This document shows, in pieces, positions 35,637 to 40,710 of a stretch of DNA of 40,710 bases. Numbering within the stretch: the first letter of the stretch is position 1; each line of letters starts with the position of its first letter. The stretch spans positions 1 to 40,710 of the forward strand of contig JAUXGB010000002.1 in NCBI GenBank assembly GCA_030622515.1, written 5' to 3'. Source of the DNA: Candidatus Altarchaeota archaeon. Lineage in GTDB: Archaea > SpSt-1190 > DYHY01. The notes under the pieces are model-generated. The model had not been told where the DNA came from and did not search any database. It saw only the letters and a list, made by a program, of their open reading frames with translations. The translations under genes were made by a program, and so were the position numbers.

Positions 35637-36810
35637 AGGCATCGCCAAGCCCCAAAGTTGTTTTCGCTCTGATTGGTTTGTTGAAGCAGATTGCAACCTG
35701 CCCGCGGACCTCGCATTCAATTTGCTTATCGGCCACGCGGGACACATCCTTCCATGTTGGCGTTCGTCCGCAGGAAGCTTTCGCCTTCGCCACAAGATTC
35801 CCAAGCGCAAGCGCCTTCAGTTCCTTCTTCGAAGAAAGCCTCGAGCCTTTTGAAACGACAGAAAACGAATGCTCCCTTGCATGCACCACCAGCCTCTCCA
35901 GCTTGGCCCTTGAGGCCAGCTTTCTTCCAGCCCTGACTTGCGCCTCCAACCCCTCAAGCCTTCCCTTTGAAAAAAGTTCCAGTTCTGTTTCATCCATCCC
36001 AACCCGGCCACAGAGCGGGAAAACCTCCTTTAGCAGATAATTCCCGACCCCCCTCTTTCTCATGTCGCCAAGTTCAAGGTGAATAGCAAGCTTCGGGTTG
36101 AATTTTTTCAGCTCGCCTATAACCTCTTTCGCCTTGAGAATGTCCTTGGTGTCCTCGGCAAGAGGAAATCCTGCCACCAGACAGGTGTTGGCGTGATGCG
36201 CCAGCTTATGAAGGGAGTGGGCAAAGTGCGGGTTCACCCTCATCCTTGAATTAATCCTGTCAAAAGTAGCGATAAACCTGTCGGTCTCCTTTGCAACCCT
36301 CTTCCCAAACCTCTGCCCCTTCCTGAAATTAAAAATCCAGTGGAACTCGCGCTCAGGACCGAAGGCAAGCTTACCTGCTGGAAGATACTTGATTCTTCCA
36401 TTATGGTCAAGCCTTGGGAACAAGATTTTGCTGTTGAGCAACTTCCCTTTCAATTCCGACAGGGAATAGGAGTGGCAATATACCTTTTTTGCTTTCAGCG
36501 AAGCAAGCGTTTCACTAACTATCCCTGCCTGCCCCCCGACCTGAAACTTAGCCTTGAAGTTTTTTCCAATCCAGTCGCAGACTTCCTGCGAAGCAATAAT
36601 AGATTCCCCGCCAGCCCCCTTCTCGACAAAGTAAGCAAGGGTCGACAGCAGCTGGTGTTGGTCATAAATCTCCCCGACCAGTTTCGGCTGCGGCAAGCTC
36701 ATCCCCTTCGGCAGCTTCACAACCCCGTCAACGCAGGTGTTGAAGGCGCAGAGGAATCGGCCTTTGGCAGCCTGTTTTTTCCCAAAACGAATTATCTCAG
36801 AGGCCAGCAT
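35605..36810 (-). CDS. ADP-dependent glucokinase/phosphofructokinase family protein
   Basis: 'FNTCVDGVVKLP', 'VGGQAGIVSETLASL', 'HLELGDMRKRG', 'RVGMDETEL', 'TLGLGDAFTAGLL'. Confidence 0.82.
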   Translation of the reverse strand: MLASEIIRFGKKQAAKGRFLCAFNTCVDGVVKLPKGMSLPQPKLVGEIYDQHQLLSTLAYFVEKGAGGESIIASQEVCDWIGKNFKAKFQVGGQAGIVSETLASLKAKKVYCHSYSLSELKGKLLNSKILFPRLDHNGRIKYLPAGKLAFGPEREFHWIFNFRKGQRFGKRVAKETDRFIATFDRINSRMRVNPHFAHSLHKLAHHANTCLVAGFPLAEDTKDILKAKEVIGELKKFNPKLAIHLELGDMRKRGVGNYLLKEVFPLCGRVGMDETELELFSKGRLEGLEAQVRAGRKLASRAKLERLVVHAREHSFSVVSKGSRLSSKKELKALALGNLVAKAKASCGRTPTWKDVSRVADKQIECEVRGQVAICFNKPIRAKTTLGLGDAFTAGLLVGEL

Positions 36811-36811
36811 T

Positions 36812-37123
36812 TTACCCGCTCTCTATCTTGTGGATTTTCGCCTGCGCGACTGCAAGCCAGCTGGAAAGGCTTTCGTAGACCTTAGCGTACTTCTTTGTCG
36901 AAGGCCTGTAAAGGTAGCCTTTCTTTACCAGCTTGCCCATAAGGGTGCGAAGCCACTTGCGCTGCGCACTCTTCACGTTAAGCAGCCGCATGACATCCTC
37001 AAGCTTGAAGTGCTGGCCTGTCCTGAACTCCTTCTTGAGAACAGCGAGCGCAGCCGCGACCTTTGACCTGTCTGATTTGAAAGATGAAAGACTGAGGTGA
37101 GAAAGCATCTCTTCTTCGTCCAT
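36812..37123 (-). CDS. Winged-helix-like protein (start placed at MDEEEMLSHL)
   Basis: 'LEDVMRLLNVKSAQRKWLRTLMGKLVKKGYLYRPSTKKYAKVY'. Confidence 0.5.
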   Translation of the reverse strand: MDEEEMLSHLSLSSFKSDRSKVAAALAVLKKEFRTGQHFKLEDVMRLLNVKSAQRKWLRTLMGKLVKKGYLYRPSTKKYAKVYESLSSWLAVAQAKIHKIESG

Positions 37124-37197
37124 GGTTCTCAGGAAACAGGTTTCGAATAAATGTATATTGGTAAAAAGATATATGGACAATCGTTTATCTAGGGCTT

Positions 37198-37605
37198 ATG
37201 GGAAATCTTGAGATAAAAATCTACTCATACAACAAGGACGAAGTCGGCAAGCTCTCAGTCGTTGACGGCGGAATCAAGCTTGAGCTAACAAGCTACGGAC
37301 CCCTTGCCCTGCCTGCAGCAGCAGTCAGGTCAGCAACTTCCCTAAGGATAGGGAAGGTTGCCCAAAGCATCTATGCCCTGAGGGTTTTCCTCACCCTGCA
37401 GGAAGCGTTCAGGGTTAGGCAGCTGATGAAAGAGCTTAGGCTGGAGTTGCCAGACGGAAAACAGCTCAAGGGTTCGGCCATCTCAAACACCACGGGGGAA
37501 TATGTCGAGTTCTTTGTCGACCCGGTTGATGTTCTTGGCTACGACCAGCGGGAAAAACCGAAAGTTAGGCAGATAATTGACACAATAAACGGGGTCGGAA
37601 AGTAG
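37198..37605 (+). CDS. Hypothetical protein, 135 aa
   Basis: ORF upstream of corA. Confidence 0.6.
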   Translation: MGNLEIKIYSYNKDEVGKLSVVDGGIKLELTSYGPLALPAAAVRSATSLRIGKVAQSIYALRVFLTLQEAFRVRQLMKELRLELPDGKQLKGSAISNTTGEYVEFFVDPVDVLGYDQREKPKVRQIIDTINGVGK

Positions 37606-37643
37606 ATTTATAAAGGCACCCTCTATCTACTCTCCGTGATAAA

Positions 37644-38594
37644 ATGCTGCGCATACTTGGACACAAGAAAAGGGCAGTCGAAATCGATGTCAGGGAATTC
37701 GAGCCGCAGCGCGATATGAAATACTGGATTGACTGCCACGAACCAAAACCGGAAGAACTCCAGTTCATCGCCAAGACGACAAACATCCCTTTCTCAGTCA
37801 TCAAGTCGACTCTTGACGAGGAAGAACGACCTCGGGTCGAAGGTGAGCGCGGCTACTCAATAACAATTTTCAAGGTTCCTTACGAGAGCGAGGATTGGGA
37901 AAGCTTCACCGTCCCCGTAATAATCATCCAGTCGGGAAACTATTTTGTAACAATTCAGCTGAGGAACACCGATTCCATTGACAAGATTTTCAAGAAAGCC
38001 GCCAGCGGCGCAATCGACATCTTTGAGGAAGGCTCCCACTACAAAATCTACAGGATTATCAAGCAGGCTGTCCGCGGCTTCTTCCTCTCCCTCGACACGA
38101 TAGAGAAAAAAATAGACCTTATCGAGGACGCAATCCTGGCCAACACGAAAGAGAACCTTTCCGAGCAGATATTCAGGTCAAAGAAGAGGTTGATTTACTT
38201 CCACAAGGCACTGGTCGCCAACAGGGAGGTAATTATGACTATCGAGGGCGGCTTCCTCGGCAGGCTTCAACCAAAAGACCGCCAAAGGTATAGGGCAGTC
38301 TACAATGATATTGTCCAGCTAATCGATGTGGCAGGAACCCACAGGGACATCCTGACCGGCGCCCTTGACTTCTATCTCGCAAACGCCTCCAACAGGCTGA
38401 ACGAAATCATGTACAAACTGACACTAATCGCCGCACTCTTCGTTATCCCAACCGTCGTTTCATCAATCTATGGCATGAACATCGATTTTCTTCCCTTTTC
38501 CAAAGGACCCCACAGCTTCACAATCCTCATGACAATAATGATTGTCTTTACCCTCACCGCCCTCGGCTTTTTCAGAATAAAGAAGTGGATATAG
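37644..38594 (+). CDS. corA: CorA-type divalent cation transporter
   Basis: 'RLNEIMYKLTLIAALFVIPTVVSSIYGMNIDFLPF', two C-terminal TM helices. Confidence 0.93.
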   Translation: MLRILGHKKRAVEIDVREFEPQRDMKYWIDCHEPKPEELQFIAKTTNIPFSVIKSTLDEEERPRVEGERGYSITIFKVPYESEDWESFTVPVIIIQSGNYFVTIQLRNTDSIDKIFKKAASGAIDIFEEGSHYKIYRIIKQAVRGFFLSLDTIEKKIDLIEDAILANTKENLSEQIFRSKKRLIYFHKALVANREVIMTIEGGFLGRLQPKDRQRYRAVYNDIVQLIDVAGTHRDILTGALDFYLANASNRLNEIMYKLTLIAALFVIPTVVSSIYGMNIDFLPFSKGPHSFTILMTIMIVFTLTALGFFRIKKWI

Positions 38595-38651
38595 CTCGCA
38601 AAACCACCCGAGAAGGGCAAAAATTAAATAGCATACCTATTTTTCTAGACT

Positions 38652-38897
38652 ATGGAAGAAGACCAGATGGAGCTTGAGGAGTTTCTCCAGCAGCTGGTCT
38701 CCCTGATTGACAAAAGGTTTGAAAAGCTCGAGAAGGAGATTTCAGGCTTCAAAGCCGACCTGTCCATGATAAAACATTCCTCCGGTTCCCTTCCTGACCT
38801 TCACAAGAGGCTTAACGAAGCTGAGAACCAAATCAAGGTGCTTCGCTCACGAAAAGAACCAAGCATAAGCACTGACCTGTTGAAGAGGCTTGAATGA
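38652..38897 (+). CDS. Small coiled-coil protein
   Basis: Heptad-rich 81 aa ORF with acctatttttctag element upstream. Confidence 0.55.
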   Translation: MEEDQMELEEFLQQLVSLIDKRFEKLEKEISGFKADLSMIKHSSGSLPDLHKRLNEAENQIKVLRSRKEPSISTDLLKRLE

Positions 38898-39295
38898 TGG
38901 AAGAATCCGAAAAACTGCTTGAACTTGTAGGCTTGTCCAGCGAGAACAAAGCCATAGCCGAGTCGCTCAAGTCAGAGCTTCGCGGCTTCTTTACAAAGCA
39001 GGAGGAGAAAATCAACCAGCTAAATTCAAAGCTCACCAAGCTTGAGAAGCTGATGGTTGACGACTATCCCGCTATCATTGCAAAAAGATTCCAGAACATG
39101 GAGTGGAAGGTTGTCAAGCTGTCCTCTTCCAGCAACGAATCTGTCGAGAGATTTTCCCAGCAGCTTCGCAACCTGCACCACAGGCTTGACGCTCTGGAAG
39201 AATTAGATAACGAGCGCTACATCAAGTCCCTGAAACTGCTTGCAGGAAAAGAGCCGGTGAAAATCAGTTCATCGCTCCTTGAGCAGTTCTATTAA
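38894..39295 (+). CDS. Coiled-coil protein, 133 aa
   Basis: 4-nt overlap (ATGA) with the preceding ORF; heptad-rich. Confidence 0.6.
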   Translation: MMEESEKLLELVGLSSENKAIAESLKSELRGFFTKQEEKINQLNSKLTKLEKLMVDDYPAIIAKRFQNMEWKVVKLSSSSNESVERFSQQLRNLHHRLDALEELDNERYIKSLKLLAGKEPVKISSSLLEQFY

Positions 39296-40211
39296 CCAGC
39301 GCTTCAACGTCCTCAACCGAGCGAAGCGGGGAAACGCGCCTTCTGAACTCTGCCCCGCCAACAAGCCCTTTGGAAAACCAGATTGCCTGCTTCTTAACTT
39401 CCCCAAGCCTCTCTTTCAAACTATGCTTCCTGTACAAACCAAGAAGCTTAAGAAACATCTCCAGCTTCTCCTTTCCTGACGGCAAAGCCAATTCCTCCCC
39501 CGTCCTGAAGTAGTGAAGAATCCTGTGAAAAATATCAGGGTCGCCAACAGCAGCCCTTCCAACCATAACCCCGTCACAGCCGGTTGCTTCGAGAAGCCTC
39601 TTGGCGTCAGCCCCCGTCCAGACATCACCATTCCCAATGACCGGCACCGACAAGGCATCCTTCACTTTCTTGATTTCCCCCCAGCGGGACTTAATCCCGT
39701 AACCTTCCCCAAAGAGCCGGGCGTGAACAGCAACAGCAGCTGCGCCATTCTTTTCGCAAGCCTTCCCAATCTCCACAGCATCAATCTTCTTCCAGCCCAG
39801 CCTAATCTTGGCTGTGACAGGCACCTTAACAGCTTCTGAAACGCTTTTTACAATCTCCCCAACCTTTCCAACATCCTTAAGCAGGGCAGCACCACGGCCT
39901 GTGTTGGTCGCGCTTCCGGCAGGGCACCCGAAGTTCAAATCAATGAGCTGGCAGCTTCGCTCCAGCTTCTTGGCAACAGCGCCAGCAAGCTTCGCATCAG
40001 GCGTCACCAGCTGGATAGACAGTGGAGCTTCCTCTTTCAAGAATTGGCCAAAAACTTCCGGCTTAGCAAGGAAGCCCTGCACATCAACCATTGCTGTCGA
40101 AACCAAACCAGCCCCGGCCTCGCGGCAAAGCAGCCGAAAAGGCAAACTATTCACGCCAGCCATCGGCGCAAGAACCAGCTCGTTTTTCAGCTTGACCTTG
40201 CCAATCTCCAT
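39264..40211 (-). CDS. tRNA-dihydrouridine synthase family protein
   Basis: 'LVLAPMAGVNSLPFRLLCREAGAGL', 'IDLNFGCPAGSATNTGRGAALL', 'PVIGNGDVWTGADAKRLLEATGCDGVMVGRAAVGDP'. Confidence 0.93.
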   Translation of the reverse strand: MEIGKVKLKNELVLAPMAGVNSLPFRLLCREAGAGLVSTAMVDVQGFLAKPEVFGQFLKEEAPLSIQLVTPDAKLAGAVAKKLERSCQLIDLNFGCPAGSATNTGRGAALLKDVGKVGEIVKSVSEAVKVPVTAKIRLGWKKIDAVEIGKACEKNGAAAVAVHARLFGEGYGIKSRWGEIKKVKDALSVPVIGNGDVWTGADAKRLLEATGCDGVMVGRAAVGDPDIFHRILHYFRTGEELALPSGKEKLEMFLKLLGLYRKHSLKERLGEVKKQAIWFSKGLVGGAEFRRRVSPLRSVEDVEALVNRTAQGAMN

Positions 40212-40710
40212 CAGGATTTCACTTCTAGAAAGTACATTGGGGTACTTTTCCCGTAAGGCTGGTCTTTTGCTTCGAAGGTTTTCTGGATTTTGAAGAAATG
40301 TCTATACTCTGCCTCTTCTTCGTCCCTATACGCGTAGAAATAGACCTTTTTGACAAACCTTTTGCACCAAAAGTTCCAGACCTTGTCAAGCAGCTTGTTA
40401 AGTTTTTCACTTTCGAGGTTGAATCCTTTGTCGCCCCCAAGTTTTTCTAACATCTCCTTTGGTTTTGAAAAGGTTCCTTGGTGGTCTTTTGGGTCATAAG
40501 CAAGGATTTGCAGTTCAAGAACAAATTCAAGCGAAGCTCTGTTTGTCGGTTCTTTGTCAGAGAAGCCCTTTAGGAGCTCGTCAATGTTTGCGAAAGGTTT
40601 TTTTCTTGGAACGCAGAAAGCACGCGTGAGAAAGACACCGTTAGGCTTTAGAAACCTCTTGACTTCTGAGAGCAGACGCTCCCTTTCCCCCCACTTGACG
40701 TTTGGCAGCA
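40211..40710 (-). CDS. Partial SAM-dependent methyltransferase-like protein (5' end beyond the window)
   Basis: Frame stays open to the window edge: 'LPNVKWGERERLLSEVKRFLKPNGVFLTRAFCVPRKKPFANIDELLKG...' resembles the class I MTase C-terminal half. Confidence 0.55.
   Translation of the reverse strand, partial: LPNVKWGERERLLSEVKRFLKPNGVFLTRAFCVPRKKPFANIDELLKGFSDKEPTNRASLEFVLELQILAYDPKDHQGTFSKPKEMLEKLGGDKGFNLESEKLNKLLDKVWNFWCKRFVKKVYFYAYRDEEEAEYRHFFKIQKTFEAKDQPYGKSTPMYFLEVKS

Noticed and set aside
1-40710. CRISPR arrays, transposases, integrases or prophage
   Set aside because: No regularly spaced repeats and no recognisable mobile-element protein in any frame provided.

Overview
The window is archaeal chromosomal DNA. 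Supporting genes are thermosome, FtsZ plus SepF, GatD/GatE, Kae1, RpoK/RpoP, S17e/S27ae/L37ae, prefoldin beta, UPF0147 and an ADP-dependent sugar kinase. Gene content suits a euryarchaeal or DPANN-like lineage, but I cannot place it further. It holds a starch/glycogen block (two GH57, GT4, GH15, NDP-sugar pyrophosphorylase, ADP-dependent kinase), a type IV pilus-like module, a conserved informational gene run (about 30.1-33.5 kb) and many orphan genes. I saw no CRISPR array, transposon, rRNA or convincing tRNA. The best leads not explained by the ORF track are: (1) a three-gene unknown operon at 2710-4459, coupled by ATGA overlaps through an unlisted 51-aa ORF; (2) a HEPN-like/MNT pair with two near-identical 17-bp palindromes flanking its promoter; (3) four intergenic regions with several perfect helices each, which look like structured RNAs (about 12.35, 16.1, 17.4 and 22.7-23.0 kb); (4) a run of five orphan genes between ftsZ and gatE, some apparently related; (5) a duplicated promoter and protein motif in small proline-rich genes at 33.6-34.5 kb; (6) two missed small genes, a 53-aa pilin-like protein and rpoP. 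All identities come from reading the sequence without database searches.
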